A stretch of 64,000 bases of DNA from Candidatus Binataceae bacterium (lineage in GTDB: Bacteria; Desulfobacterota; Binatia; Binatales; Binataceae). This document shows, piece after piece, positions 32,658 to 42,592 of the stretch; position 1 is the first letter of the stretch, and each line of letters begins with the position of its first letter. Under the pieces are notes generated by a model, which worked only from the letters and a program-made list of their open reading frames with translations, did no database searches and was not told the origin of the DNA. The stretch lies in assembly GCA_035650475.1 (NCBI GenBank), contig DASRHP010000010.1, positions 202,591-266,590 of the forward strand, in the 5' to 3' direction. Position numbers and translations under genes: made by a program.

Positions 32658-35600
32658 CGCTGGCTGCGCAGTTTCTCGAGCGAGGCGAGGCGCGCCGCCG
32701 GCTTGAGCGCCGTGCGTAGCTCCTCGTACGGCCCACACACCATCCGATAGTCGCACCACTCGCACGCGCCTGCGGCGGGCGCCGCGGGCAGGAAGCCGTC
32801 GGCGATCGCGCCGTTCACGACAGCGGCGAATTCTCCCGCCGCCTCGCGCGCCGCGGCGTCGAGCGCGACCACGCGCTCCTCGTAGCCGCCGCGCGAAGTG
32901 CAGTAGTACAGGCGGCCCGACTCGACCGGCTCCTTCAGCAGCTTCTCGGCGGCGAGCGCGTAGAGCACCGGCTGGAGGAAGCGGCCACCGCCGATAACCA
33001 CGTCGGCGGGCGCGTCGGCCTTGCCGCTCTTGTGATCGGTGACGCGCAGCCGCCCGTCGTGCGCACGCTCGACCAGGTCGATCGAGCCGCGCAAACTGAG
33101 CGCGATCCGTGGCCCGCTCGTCGGACCAAGCGCAAGCGCAACCGGCTCGGCGCGGCTTGCGGGGTCGGCCTGCTCGCGTCCCTCCAGGCCGAAGGCGAGC
33201 TCGCAGCGCTCCGGCGTCCATCGCTCGGGATCGTCGGCGGCGCGGCGGAGCCACTCCCGCAGGTCGGCGCGAATCGCGTCGATCGCGTCGTTCCATACAC
33301 GTTCGATCGCCGGAGCGAGCCGCTCGTGCCAATTGTGGGCGACCTCCTCCAGGGTCCGATCCATCTCGGACAGGATTCCGTCCAGCGCCTCGCGAGCGAC
33401 CGGCAGCCGGCCCGCCGCGCGCAGGCGGGTGAGCAGCTCGAACTGGACCTCGTGGAGCAGTGCGCCGCGCGTGAGCGGATCGATCACCTCGATCGCCTCG
33501 GCCTCCTCGCGCGGCTGGATCCGATGGATCGCGTAGAGCAGGAAGCGGTAGGGGCAGACGGCGTAGTGCTGGAGCGCGGTCGGCGAATAGGAGCGCGCGG
33601 AGAGCTGATGCCTGGCCAGGGCGGCGCGCGCCTCGGGCGCCGGATCGACGAGCCCGTCGGCGGGCGTCCATCGCCTGAGCCATCGCCGTGCCCGCGCGCG
33701 CAGAGCGCGCGCCAAATGCTCGTTGGCGCCGAGCAGATAGTGCGCTGCGCCGATCGTGGTTTCCGGATCCGCGTCCACCAGCCGTTCGAGCACAGCGAGA
33801 TCGAACTCGGCCTCGTCGATCGCGTCGGCGGCCTGGCGCGGCGCCGGCCATCCCAGGCGCGCGGCCTGCTCGCTGGTCGCGCGGCGGGCGAGCTCGTCGA
33901 AGCCGGGCAGGCGTCCCTCGGCGGCGCGCAGGACTTCGAGCGCATAGAACGACGGCACGCGCGGCCGGCCCTGGTCGAGATCTATGCGCGGGTAGGAGAA
34001 GAGCACGCGGCGGCGCGCGGCGCCGGCCGCAAGGCGCAGCGCGAGCCGTTCGGCGCCGGCGCGATCGGCCTGAAGCTCCAGCCCGTGTCCGAGCCGTTTG
34101 CGCGCCGCGTCGAGCAGGATCGGATCCTCGATGAGCTTTTTAGGGAAGATGCGCTCCGTCAGCCCGGGCACGATTACGACTTCGAAGCTGAGACCGCGGA
34201 GATCCTGCGTGGGCGCAACCAGCACTGCGCCGTAACGCCGGCGCGGCGGCGGCGCTTCGAGCCGTCCCAGCCGTTCGGCCAGTACCTGGCGCACCTCATC
34301 GAGACTGACCGGCCCCACGGGCGCCATCGGTTCGAGCTCGGCCAGCGCGGCGAGAACGGGGGCGGAATCGCGCACGGCGAGATGAGTGAGCGCGCGCAGA
34401 TGAACCAGCCATTCGCCCCATGCCGCACGCTGCGGCAGCGCCGCGAGCGCGTCGATCTGCGGCATCGCGACGGCGCGCAGATGTTCGAGGTCGATGAGAC
34501 GGCGATCGAACGCTTTGGCGCGGGCGTCGTCCTCGACCAGCTCGCGACGCTTCATTGCGAGTTCTTCACGCAGGCCGTCGAGCCTTCGTTGCCAGCGCTC
34601 GCGGCTGCCGATCACCGACGCGTCCACCAGCAGCCGCTCCCATCGCCAGGGCGCGCGCAATGTGCCCTCGACCACGGGCACCGGGTCGTCGTCTTCGATT
34701 TCGACCGGCGAGGCGCTGGCGTTGTCACTCGTTGTAAGTTCAGGGGCCGTGGCGCCTGCTGTCTCCAGATCGGGCGCGACAAAAGGACGTTCATTGCCGC
34801 GCCGGGGGTCGGGTACCTGCGCCAGCGACAGGTACTCGGCCCATCGGCGCGCCGACAGCCGTTCGGCGGCGCAGGCCAGCAGCGCGAGCAGCGCGCGCCC
34901 GCCCGGCTCGGGACGGCTGGCGCCGCGCGCGAAACTGGTGGGGATGGCGGCGCGGCCAAGGGCTTCTTCAAGATATGGTACGTAGCGCGCGGGCGCATGC
35001 AGCGCCACGGCGATCTGATCGAAGGGGATGCCGCGCGCGGCCTCGGCGAGGATACGCCGCGCGACCTCCACGCACTCCTGCATCTCGCCCGGCGCCGAGA
35101 CGACCTCGACGCTGTCGTCGAGCGAACGCTCGGGCGGCGTCTCCTCGCTGAACAAGTAGTCCTGCAGCCGCGCCAGCGACGGGGCCGCGGCGGCGTCGAC
35201 GCGCAACGCCGCTTCGGGCGCAACGCCGAACGCCGCTTCGAGCATCGCGGCGCTTACCCCATCGCCATGCGGCACGGTGGCGAGGACGCTGGGCGAGCGC
35301 ACTGCCAGCGCGGCGAAAAAGTCGCGTTCAAGGGCCGAAGCGACCGCGACGTCGAGGAGCAGGAGCGGCATCGCGCCGTAGCGCGTGGCTTCGTCCGAGC
35401 CATTCATCGCGGCGGCGGTCGCAATTTTCAGCATCGCCGCACGGTCGACCAGCCGCGCCTCGGCAAGCTCGGCCTCGAACTGGCGCAGCATCGCCGCCAG
35501 CGGCGCGCCGATTTCGTCGAGCGCTTGAAGCTCTTGGGCGCCGACACCGGCCATCCTGAGTTCACTCAGCGTGCGTGCGAGCGCGCCGGGGAATCCTGGC

Positions 35601-35947
35601 CGGTCCGCGACCGGTGCGAAATAGCCGAGCCCGCCGCCGGCGGCTAGCTTGTGAACCGCACGCGCAGCCACGGCCTCGACGCTGAGGCCGCTAACCGGCG
35701 CGAGACCCTCGCGGAACAGCGCGTCGGCGCACAGCGCGCCGACCAGCCGCGTCGGAGTGAAGCGATTGATCCCGAAGAGCGCGCGGCGGCCGGCGACCGC
35801 GCGTACGAGATCGTCGGCGGCGCTGTGGCGCGCCGCCACCACGATCGTTTGGCCTTCCGGCGGTAGCGCGTCGAGCCATCGCGCAGCCGCTTCGAGCCGA
35901 ACGGCGGCGCGCGGCGAGATTACAATCGAGCGGCGGAAAGCAGTCAT
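32654..35947 (-). CDS. addB: AddB-type helicase-nuclease subunit
   Basis: 1097 residues from the ATG at 35947. The N-terminal region (IVISPRAAV, IVVAARHSAADDLV) resembles a UvrD core without a canonical Walker A, as in many Gram-negative AddB proteins. The C-terminal nuclease contains GSIDLVERAHDGRLRVTDHKSG (Asp and Lys of the PD-(D/E)xK core). One early Cys (YAVCPYRFLLY) and three late ones (CEWCDYRMVC) fit the 4Fe-4S staple around the nuclease. A GCCCGG-CAA-CCGGGC hairpin lies 17-31 nt upstream of the start and no clear ribosome site is seen, so start and expression are less certain. Confidence 0.92.
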   Translation of the reverse strand: MTAFRRSIVISPRAAVRLEAAARWLDALPPEGQTIVVAARHSAADDLVRAVAGRRALFGINRFTPTRLVGALCADALFREGLAPVSGLSVEAVAARAVHKLAAGGGLGYFAPVADRPGFPGALARTLSELRMAGVGAQELQALDEIGAPLAAMLRQFEAELAEARLVDRAAMLKIATAAAMNGSDEATRYGAMPLLLLDVAVASALERDFFAALAVRSPSVLATVPHGDGVSAAMLEAAFGVAPEAALRVDAAAAPSLARLQDYLFSEETPPERSLDDSVEVVSAPGEMQECVEVARRILAEAARGIPFDQIAVALHAPARYVPYLEEALGRAAIPTSFARGASRPEPGGRALLALLACAAERLSARRWAEYLSLAQVPDPRRGNERPFVAPDLETAGATAPELTTSDNASASPVEIEDDDPVPVVEGTLRAPWRWERLLVDASVIGSRERWQRRLDGLREELAMKRRELVEDDARAKAFDRRLIDLEHLRAVAMPQIDALAALPQRAAWGEWLVHLRALTHLAVRDSAPVLAALAELEPMAPVGPVSLDEVRQVLAERLGRLEAPPPRRRYGAVLVAPTQDLRGLSFEVVIVPGLTERIFPKKLIEDPILLDAARKRLGHGLELQADRAGAERLALRLAAGAARRRVLFSYPRIDLDQGRPRVPSFYALEVLRAAEGRLPGFDELARRATSEQAARLGWPAPRQAADAIDEAEFDLAVLERLVDADPETTIGAAHYLLGANEHLARALRARARRWLRRWTPADGLVDPAPEARAALARHQLSARSYSPTALQHYAVCPYRFLLYAIHRIQPREEAEAIEVIDPLTRGALLHEVQFELLTRLRAAGRLPVAREALDGILSEMDRTLEEVAHNWHERLAPAIERVWNDAIDAIRADLREWLRRAADDPERWTPERCELAFGLEGREQADPASRAEPVALALGPTSGPRIALSLRGSIDLVERAHDGRLRVTDHKSGKADAPADVVIGGGRFLQPVLYALAAEKLLKEPVESGRLYYCTSRGGYEERVVALDAAAREAAGEFAAVVNGAIADGFLPAAPAAGACEWCDYRMVCGPYEELRTALKPAARLASLEKLRSQR

Positions 35948-36080
35948 CGCGTACGGCCGGCTCGCCCGGCAACCGGGCCGGCCCGCCTCAATCGTCTGCC
36001 GCGTAAGCGTATGCCGCAAGCGCTGCGGCGCGGCTTAGTGCACAGCGTGGCGCTCGACGCGGGCAGAATGCAGTAGTGAG

Positions 36081-36923
36081 CTACTTGGCCAGTACGACCG
36101 CGTCGCCGACGCGTACCGTGCCGGGCGCGCCGATCGAAGCAAAGACGCCGAGTTTGGCCTTGTGATGCTGCGCGGCGGTGCGCAGGATCGCGAGGTCGCG
36201 CGGCAGCTCACTCTGCGCATGGGTCGTCATCACGCAGCGCAGCGCCGGCTGCATCGCCGTGATCTTCACCTCCGCGCCGACTTCGAGCACGCCGTCGAGC
36301 CATTCGTCCTCGACGAAGCCGCCGCTGTCGCCGCCGGTATCGACGAAGATGTTGGGTCGGAAGCGGCGCGGGTCAAGCACCGAGTTCGGTCCGCACAGCC
36401 GCTTCATGTGCATAACCGAGCCGCTGGCGAGTACATGGACCGCCGCCGAATCGAAGAATGCTCCGCGCATCAGGGCGAAGGTGCCGGGCAGCGTCTGGCG
36501 GGTCAGGCCGGGAAAGATCTGTTCGACCGGAACGTCGGCGAAGATCGTGTTTGGATCGATCTCGCCGCGCGCATGCTCGTCGGGTTGCGCGGTCACCAGG
36601 CGCACCGGGCGTCCGAGCGTCGCCGACAGCCGTTCGGAGGCGTCCGGGTCGGCAGCGTGGATTCGCGTGCCGTCGGGAAAAACGATCGTTACCGGCGCGA
36701 GCGCTCCGGGCGCCGGCGCTGAATCGTAGCCGGCGCGAAAGCCCAGCATGTTCGGCCATTTCTTGGCGGTCGTGATCCCGCCCGAAGCCTCGCGCAGCGC
36801 CCAGGCGCGATCGCCGATCGCGCCGTTGGGCGTGAGCGGCAACTCGTCGAGCTTCTCTCCCAGCATCGACTTGACCGGATAGCGGTAAAGCGCGCTGACC
36901 ACTCCGACCTTGCGCCGTTCCAT
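36081..36923 (-). CDS. MOSC domain protein with N-terminal beta-barrel domain
   Basis: 280 residues from the ATG at 36923 with AAAGGA upstream. The MOSC_N part opens with LYRYPVKSMLGEKLDELPLTPNGAIGDRAWAL (across residues 11-42). The MOSC part has RFRPNIFVDT and ALRCVMTTHAQ, whose Cys is the expected molybdenum-cofactor ligand as in mARC/YcbX. Such proteins reduce N-hydroxylated substrates with an electron partner; no fused 2Fe-2S domain is present here. It is followed 133 nt later by addB. Confidence 0.9.
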   Translation of the reverse strand: MERRKVGVVSALYRYPVKSMLGEKLDELPLTPNGAIGDRAWALREASGGITTAKKWPNMLGFRAGYDSAPAPGALAPVTIVFPDGTRIHAADPDASERLSATLGRPVRLVTAQPDEHARGEIDPNTIFADVPVEQIFPGLTRQTLPGTFALMRGAFFDSAAVHVLASGSVMHMKRLCGPNSVLDPRRFRPNIFVDTGGDSGGFVEDEWLDGVLEVGAEVKITAMQPALRCVMTTHAQSELPRDLAILRTAAQHHKAKLGVFASIGAPGTVRVGDAVVLAK

Positions 36924-36981
36924 CGTGCGTTCCTTTCCCAGGCAGATTACCATGTGCGCGCCGCGGGGTCGCGCGAGCGGG

Positions 36982-37824
36982 CTACAAACTGGTCGCGCCT
37001 GGATGCGGGTCGGGCGGACGTATCGTGGTGCCAGGCGCGGCCCCGGGCGCGGTGCTCGACGCCTTCAGATCGTCCGCCTTTGAAGTGGAACCGCCTGCGG
37101 TCGCGGAAGCGCTTGGAGCTGCCGCCGGGCTTGGCGCAGCAGAGGGTAGCGCGGCAGCGGGGGTCGACGGGGACGCCGACGGAGTGGCCGCGCCGGCACT
37201 GCCGCTCTCCGCAGGAGTCGCGGCGGGCGCGGTAGCCGAAGCGCCAGCCGCGGGCGTGGCGCCTGCGGCCGGAACGTACACTGTCGGAATCGGCGTGGCA
37301 GGCCCACTCGGCGTTTCGCTTGCCGCTGGCGTCGGCTGGGACGCGCCGGCGAAGGTGGCGGTGCCGACGCCGTAGTCGTAGACCAGCGCGCCGCCGAGAT
37401 AACCCTGGTACGAAACAAGGATAAGTGCGGCGACCGAGACGATTAGATAGAGCGGACGCGAGCTCGCGATGAAGCCGAGCACCTGCACGCCGATCCGCCA
37501 TACGGCGAGCGCCGTGATGACCCATGGAATGATGTCGTCACCGAGCCAGGCGTGGCGCTTGAGGACATCGAAGGCGGGACCGTCGGCGGCTTTGACCGCC
37601 TTCCATACCTTGTCGGCTTCCCATCCGCCGGTCACGCTGGAGCCCCATGCCGCTCCCGCCGCCACGATCATCAGCGCGAGCGCCGCGTAGCGCAGCCACA
37701 GCCGGTTCGAGAACAGGCTGGCGACAAGGTCGGCGACGACCGCGAGCACGAAGATCGCGACCGTGAAATGGTCGATTACCGGATGGATGTGCCACTGCTG
37801 AATAGTGGCGAGCAGGCTTTGCAT
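36982..37824 (-). CDS. DUF2231-like membrane protein with long Ala/Pro/Ser/Thr tail
   Basis: 280 residues. The first 150 hold four hydrophobic segments, beginning HPVIDHFTVAIFVLAVVADLVASL; the HP and DHF at the start of the first helix are typical of DUF2231. A Gly-Tyr-Leu-Gly-Gly motif follows helix 4. From residue 160 to the end the chain is a low-complexity Ala/Pro/Thr/Ser tail, probably extracytoplasmic and flexible. Similar tails end the upstream glycosyltransferase and the lipoprotein at 57210. Function is unknown. Confidence 0.82.
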   Translation of the reverse strand: MQSLLATIQQWHIHPVIDHFTVAIFVLAVVADLVASLFSNRLWLRYAALALMIVAAGAAWGSSVTGGWEADKVWKAVKAADGPAFDVLKRHAWLGDDIIPWVITALAVWRIGVQVLGFIASSRPLYLIVSVAALILVSYQGYLGGALVYDYGVGTATFAGASQPTPAASETPSGPATPIPTVYVPAAGATPAAGASATAPAATPAESGSAGAATPSASPSTPAAALPSAAPSPAAAPSASATAGGSTSKADDLKASSTAPGAAPGTTIRPPDPHPGATSL

Positions 37825-38005
37825 CCCGGACGTCCTTTGGCGAAACGGTTACCCCGCCCGCGTGCGTCGGTTTACGCCATGCGCAGCAGGCCGTGGCGGT
37901 TTTGGTCTTTATTACAGAGCGGCGCACGTCGCGCAAATCGCCTTGGGCGAAGCACGCGCAATTGTGCGGTCTCGCTCTTCGATGACGAGAAGAATCGGCT
38001 AGCGG

Positions 38006-39865
38006 CTAGACCGGCGGGCCGGAAGACGGAGTACCGGATGGCGAAGCTGTTGGCGAGGGCGCTGCCGACGGCGACGGGGCGACGCCGGGCGTTGGGACGG
38101 ATATCGCGGCCGGCGTCGGCGCTGGCGCCACGGACGGTATGGGAGTTGCGGCAGGCGAAGCCGGGGGCGCCGCGCTGGGAGCCGTGGCGGGCGCGAAGAT
38201 GACCGTCGCCGCGGTCGGGAGGCTGGGGCGCACGACGATCGTGGCGCGGTCGGTCTGAAGCGGACCCCATGCGCGCGCGCTTAGCAGGTAGTTCAAGGCG
38301 GCCGGCGGCGAGAGCGCCTCCCACCGCGGATGCCATGCGGCGGACAGCTCGAACTCATAACGTGCCTGCACGTCGACCTGCGGCAGGTTCGGCGCTTCGG
38401 CGCCGGCGACGACCGCCGAGGCGCTTGCGGCGTTGTCTGCAGGCGCGAACTCGCGCAGATACCATCGCAGCACCGGCGAGCCGTCGGCAAAGAAGACCCG
38501 CGCGCTGCGGGCTGGCAACTGACCGATCACTCGCGTGCATTCCTGCCGGGCCTGAAGGGTGGTAACCGGCGCGGTCCAGAAGAGCAGCGCGGTGCGTGCC
38601 CACGGCGCCTGGCTGGCGTCGGGGGCATAAAAGACAAAGCTGTTGGCGGCCTGCACGTAAAGTGTCAGCAGCGCGAGCACGGCGAGCGGATAACGGATGA
38701 CAGTCCACGCCGGCGCGTGATGGAGGTAGTCGATCGCGACGGCGCCGAGCAACGCCATCGGTACGATCATCTGGAGCACAAGCGCCGGCGAGCGCTGCGG
38801 CGTCCAGAGATAGAAGGCAACCGCCACCAGGCTCCAGATGAGCGCGCCCGTCGCCAGGCGCGACCGCACGCGTATCGTGACCACCGCGATCGCACCCGCC
38901 ACGGCCAGAATCACGAGCAGGAACTCATAGAACGCGAATATCGGCAGATAGAAATTCAGCCCGGCCCTGAAGCCCGCTACGCCCGAGGGTGCAAAATTGA
39001 TGTGCGCGGCCGCCACTACCGCGCCGAGTGGAGAGCGCGTCGCAAGCCCGCTCTCGAGCAGCGCCCACAGCGCCGCAGCCACCAGCACGCCGACGAAAAG
39101 CAGCGCCTTGCGCCGCGTCCACCACACCCGCACCTGGAGCATCGCGCGCCGGTCAGTTACGGCCCGCCCGAGGCCGATTACAGCAAGCGCGGCCAACATG
39201 AAGAGCGCGGTCATCATCGCGGGCGCGGCGGCACTCGCGAGCCCCAGACCAGCGGCCGCGCCGACTCCCGCCGCTCCGGCCGGCGTCGGCCTCTCGACAA
39301 GCTCGAGGAAGGCCGCAAGGGCGATCACTGCGAACGCAAGCGCGGGAACGATCGCCGCTGTGCTGCGCGCGAAATAGGCGGCGCTGGGCGAGAGCGCGAT
39401 CAGCGCGGCAAAGGCGAGGGCGCCGGCGCGCCCCAGATGGCGGCGCATCGCGAGTGCCGCGCCAATCAGCAGCAGGCCGCTAAGCGCGTACGCGATGCGT
39501 GCGGCGAAGTCACCGGCGCCGAGACCTGCGAAGACCGCAGTCTCGGCCAGTTGAACCCAGCTCAGATGAGCGCCGACGGCGGCGTTGCCATGGAGCAGGG
39601 AGAGTTCGGTGAGCGCCTCGCTCGCCTCGGCGGGATCGAGCGGCCGCGCGCCGAGCATCAGCAGGCGGCTCACCACCGCCCAGCATGCCACCGCCGCCCA
39701 TCCCAGATGCTCGGCCGTAAGGACGAAGAGCGCGCGCCCAAGGCGTTCGGCCGAGTGATCGCGGACCGCTTCGGGCGCGGCTTCGACGGCTTCGAACTCT
39801 TCCAGCGTGCCGAGCTCGACTCCGAGCCGCCATTCGTCGATTTTGCCCTTACCTTGGGAGGCCAC
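38006..39865 (-). CDS. PMT-like (GT-C) membrane glycosyltransferase
   Basis: 619 residues from a GTG at 39865; the ribosome site is poor and the start is uncertain. About 10-12 hydrophobic helices are seen. After the first helix comes LDPAEASEALTELSLLHG, the first-loop acidic motif of PMT-family enzymes of the TIGR03663 kind, followed by a WVQLAE segment. A soluble domain follows (about 430-550), then an Ala/Pro/Ser/Thr tail of about 70 residues. It would transfer sugar from a polyprenyl-phosphate donor on the outer face of the membrane. It leads a loose minus-strand group with the DUF2231 gene. Confidence 0.82.
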   Translation of the reverse strand: MASQGKGKIDEWRLGVELGTLEEFEAVEAAPEAVRDHSAERLGRALFVLTAEHLGWAAVACWAVVSRLLMLGARPLDPAEASEALTELSLLHGNAAVGAHLSWVQLAETAVFAGLGAGDFAARIAYALSGLLLIGAALAMRRHLGRAGALAFAALIALSPSAAYFARSTAAIVPALAFAVIALAAFLELVERPTPAGAAGVGAAAGLGLASAAAPAMMTALFMLAALAVIGLGRAVTDRRAMLQVRVWWTRRKALLFVGVLVAAALWALLESGLATRSPLGAVVAAAHINFAPSGVAGFRAGLNFYLPIFAFYEFLLVILAVAGAIAVVTIRVRSRLATGALIWSLVAVAFYLWTPQRSPALVLQMIVPMALLGAVAIDYLHHAPAWTVIRYPLAVLALLTLYVQAANSFVFYAPDASQAPWARTALLFWTAPVTTLQARQECTRVIGQLPARSARVFFADGSPVLRWYLREFAPADNAASASAVVAGAEAPNLPQVDVQARYEFELSAAWHPRWEALSPPAALNYLLSARAWGPLQTDRATIVVRPSLPTAATVIFAPATAPSAAPPASPAATPIPSVAPAPTPAAISVPTPGVAPSPSAAPSPTASPSGTPSSGPPV

Positions 39866-40078
39866 CCTGCAAAGCAGCTATTCGGGCGCCGCCCGCTTGT
39901 CAACGCGCCGTGCGCGCGGGCTAAGCGATTTATCAACCGCCTGCCCCCGCTGCGGGCGACTCATGCTATCAGCCAGCGCCATGGCGGCTTGGCCGCGGCA
40001 CATCGCTTGCCTGACCGTCGTGCTTGAGCGCGCGGGGCGCTATGCTGGAAAATTCGCTGTCCGGACGGCGAGCCAGGC

Positions 40079-41794
40079 ATGAACGCGCGCAGGCTAATCA
40101 GCGGAGCGGTTTCGATACTGATCGTGGCGGCGCTGCTCGCGCTGTTTTTCAGCTTCCGCGCCCACGCCCCCCATCTGCACGGGCCGCGCTTCAGCGTCTC
40201 GGTCCGCCAGCTGCCGTACTATGCCTTCTGCTCGTTCTACCGCATGCTGGCGGCGTATGTGCTGGCGATGGTGTTCTCGGTCGCCTACGGGATGGCCGCA
40301 GCGCGCGGGCGGAGGTGGGAGCGGGTGATGATCCCGGCGATTGATATCGCGCAGTCGGTGCCTGTTATCGGCTTTTTCCCCGCCGCGGTCTATTTCTTCG
40401 TCGCGCTCGCTCACGGCGGCCGGCTGGGGGTCGAGATGGCGGCGGTCTTCCTGATCTTTACCAGCCAGGCGTGGAATCTGGCGCTGGGCGTGTTCGAGTC
40501 GATGCGCACGATACCCGACGACTTGCGCCAGGCGCTCGAAGCCTTCGGCGCCAGCGCCTGGTTGCGTTTTCGCAAGCTGTCGTTGCCGGCCTGCGTGCCG
40601 AAGCTGGTCTACAACTCGATCCTGTCGTGGGTGGCTGGATGGTACTTCCTGATCGCGTGCGAGATCATCACCGTCGGCCCCTCGCACTACCGGTTGCCGG
40701 GTCTGGGCAGCTACCTGATGGAGGCGGCGGACCGCGGGCGCAGCGGGGAGATCATCGCCGGACTGACGATGCTGCTGTTGATCATCGTCCTGATGGACCT
40801 GATGGTATGGCAGCCGTTGACCGTGTGGGCGGAAAAGTTCCGCTACGAGTTTGCCTCAGGTGCCGCCGGCGAACCGATGGGCTCGCTAGGGATGCTGCAC
40901 GCGCTGAGTGCGCTGGGCCCGGCGGTTTATCGCACCGCGCGCTTCGTGATACGGCCGCCGGCGGCGCTGCTGCGCGTGTTGCTCGCCGGCCTGCCGGCGC
41001 TTGATTCCACAACCCGCGCGCGCATTGCGCGCGCCGCTCGCGCCACCGGCTACGCGGCACTGATCGCGCTCTGGCTGATCTTCCTCTATGCGATTTTCAA
41101 GGGGCTCGCCGCCCTTGCCCACGCGCTCAGCGGACCGTGGCCGGACCAGGCGCGCTTGATTCCCGCCGCCACCGGCGCCTCGATCCTCCGGATCGTCGTC
41201 GCCTACTCGATCTCGCTCGGCTGGACGCTGCCATGCGCGCTCGCGGCGGCGGACAATGTGCGCTTTCGCCGGTGGCTGGCGCCGATTGCCGAGATTGTCG
41301 GTTCGATGCCGGCCACCGCGCTCTTCCCGCTTATCGTGCTGTTCGTGGTCGAGGTGACCGGCGGTATGAATCTCGCCTCGATCCTGCTGATCCTGACCGG
41401 CATGCAATGGTACCTGCTGTTCAACCTGCTCGCCGGCGTCAACCAAATCCCCGAAGACCTCAAGGAGGCGGCGCACGCCTATGGTCTGAACAGGTTGGCC
41501 ATCTGGCGCAAGCTCACCGTGCCAGCGCTGGTGCCGTCGATCGTCACCGGCAGCATCACGGCGTGGGGTGGCGGCTGGAACGCGTTGATTCTGTCGGAGT
41601 ACTTTTCCTATCGCGGCAAAACCTACAAGGTGCTGGGGCTGGGCGCGCTGCTCGACGCCGCGACCTACGAGACCGGCGACAGCATGATGATCCTGCTTAG
41701 CCTGCTTTCGATGGTCGTGGTAGTGGTAGGCTTGAACCGGCTGGTTTGGCGCAGGCTGTATAACGTGGCGACCGAACGTTACAGGATCGATTGA
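40079..41794 (+). CDS. Fused two-domain ABC transporter permease, NitT/TauT type
   Basis: 571 residues containing two consecutive binding-protein-dependent permease domains. Each has the cytoplasmic EAA loop: RQALEAFGASAWLRFRKLSLPA near residue 150 and KEAAHAYGLNRLAIWRKLTVPA near 465. About six helices precede each loop. Normally two such domains are separate subunits. The ATPase gene starts 39 nt downstream. No periplasmic binding protein is present around it, so the substrate cannot be named; nitrate, sulfonate, bicarbonate or cyanate are typical for the family. Confidence 0.92.
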   Translation: MNARRLISGAVSILIVAALLALFFSFRAHAPHLHGPRFSVSVRQLPYYAFCSFYRMLAAYVLAMVFSVAYGMAAARGRRWERVMIPAIDIAQSVPVIGFFPAAVYFFVALAHGGRLGVEMAAVFLIFTSQAWNLALGVFESMRTIPDDLRQALEAFGASAWLRFRKLSLPACVPKLVYNSILSWVAGWYFLIACEIITVGPSHYRLPGLGSYLMEAADRGRSGEIIAGLTMLLLIIVLMDLMVWQPLTVWAEKFRYEFASGAAGEPMGSLGMLHALSALGPAVYRTARFVIRPPAALLRVLLAGLPALDSTTRARIARAARATGYAALIALWLIFLYAIFKGLAALAHALSGPWPDQARLIPAATGASILRIVVAYSISLGWTLPCALAAADNVRFRRWLAPIAEIVGSMPATALFPLIVLFVVEVTGGMNLASILLILTGMQWYLLFNLLAGVNQIPEDLKEAAHAYGLNRLAIWRKLTVPALVPSIVTGSITAWGGGWNALILSEYFSYRGKTYKVLGLGALLDAATYETGDSMMILLSLLSMVVVVVGLNRLVWRRLYNVATERYRID

Positions 41795-41833
41795 CCCAAG
41801 GTGAGCGGCGATGTGTGACGATCCGCCAGAGCC

Positions 41834-42592
41834 ATGGCCCTGCTCGAGCTCAGACAGGTTTCCAAGAGCTACCCCCACGCCAAGGGCAACCTGCGCGTGC
41901 TCAACGAGATTTCCTTCAGCGTCGAGCGTGGCGAATTCGTCGCGATCGTGGGGCCGTCGGGGTGCGGCAAATCAACTCTGCTCAGGATCATCAACGGGAT
42001 CATTGCGCCGACCGCGGGCCAGGTGCTGTACAACGGCCAGCAGGTGGACGGCATCAACCCCGAATGCGCGATGGTTTTTCAGTCCTTTGCGCTGCTGCCG
42101 TGGCTGAGCGTGAAGGCCAACGTCGAACTCGGGCTGGAGGCGCGTGGCGTGCCGCCCGCCGAGCGCGAACGGTTGGCGACCCTGTATATCGATAAGGTGG
42201 GACTCGATGGTTTCGAGGAAGCCTACCCGCGCGAGCTTTCGGGCGGGATGAAGCAGCGGGTTGGGCTGGCGCGCGCGCTGGCGGTTGAGCCCGCGGTCTT
42301 GCTGATGGACGAGCCGTTCTCGGCACTCGACGCGCTGACCGCGATCGGCCTGCGCGAGGAACTGCTCGACATCTGGCAGGCGCCCGACAGCCCGGTCGAA
42401 ACCATCATCATGGTCACCCACATCATCGAGGAGGCGGTCGAACTGGCGGATCGCATCCTTGTGCTCTCGGCCGGGCCCGGACGGCTGGCGGGCGACCTGA
42501 GGGTCGATTTGGCGCGCCCGCGCGACCGGCGCAGCGAACCTTTCAACAGCCTCACCGACAAGGTCTTCTCGCTTATCGAGGAGCGCGCTTGA
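41834..42592 (+). CDS. ABC transporter ATP-binding protein, NitT/TauT type
   Basis: 252 residues. Walker A GPSGCGKST (40-48), Q-loop VFQSFALLPWL, signature LSGGMKQRV (135-143), Walker B VLLMDEPFSALDA and the H-loop VTHIIEEAV. FALLPWL is typical of the SsuB/TauB/NrtD group. The stop overlaps the start of the next gene (TGATG). It would energise the fused permease upstream. Confidence 0.95.
   Translation: MALLELRQVSKSYPHAKGNLRVLNEISFSVERGEFVAIVGPSGCGKSTLLRIINGIIAPTAGQVLYNGQQVDGINPECAMVFQSFALLPWLSVKANVELGLEARGVPPAERERLATLYIDKVGLDGFEEAYPRELSGGMKQRVGLARALAVEPAVLLMDEPFSALDALTAIGLREELLDIWQAPDSPVETIIMVTHIIEEAVELADRILVLSAGPGRLAGDLRVDLARPRDRRSEPFNSLTDKVFSLIEERA

Noticed and set aside
33032..35647. An 871-codon open frame antisense to addB
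   Set aside because: It is Arg/Gly/Gln/His-rich without domains; the sense strand encodes a clear AddB. Long antisense frames are usual in GC-rich genes.
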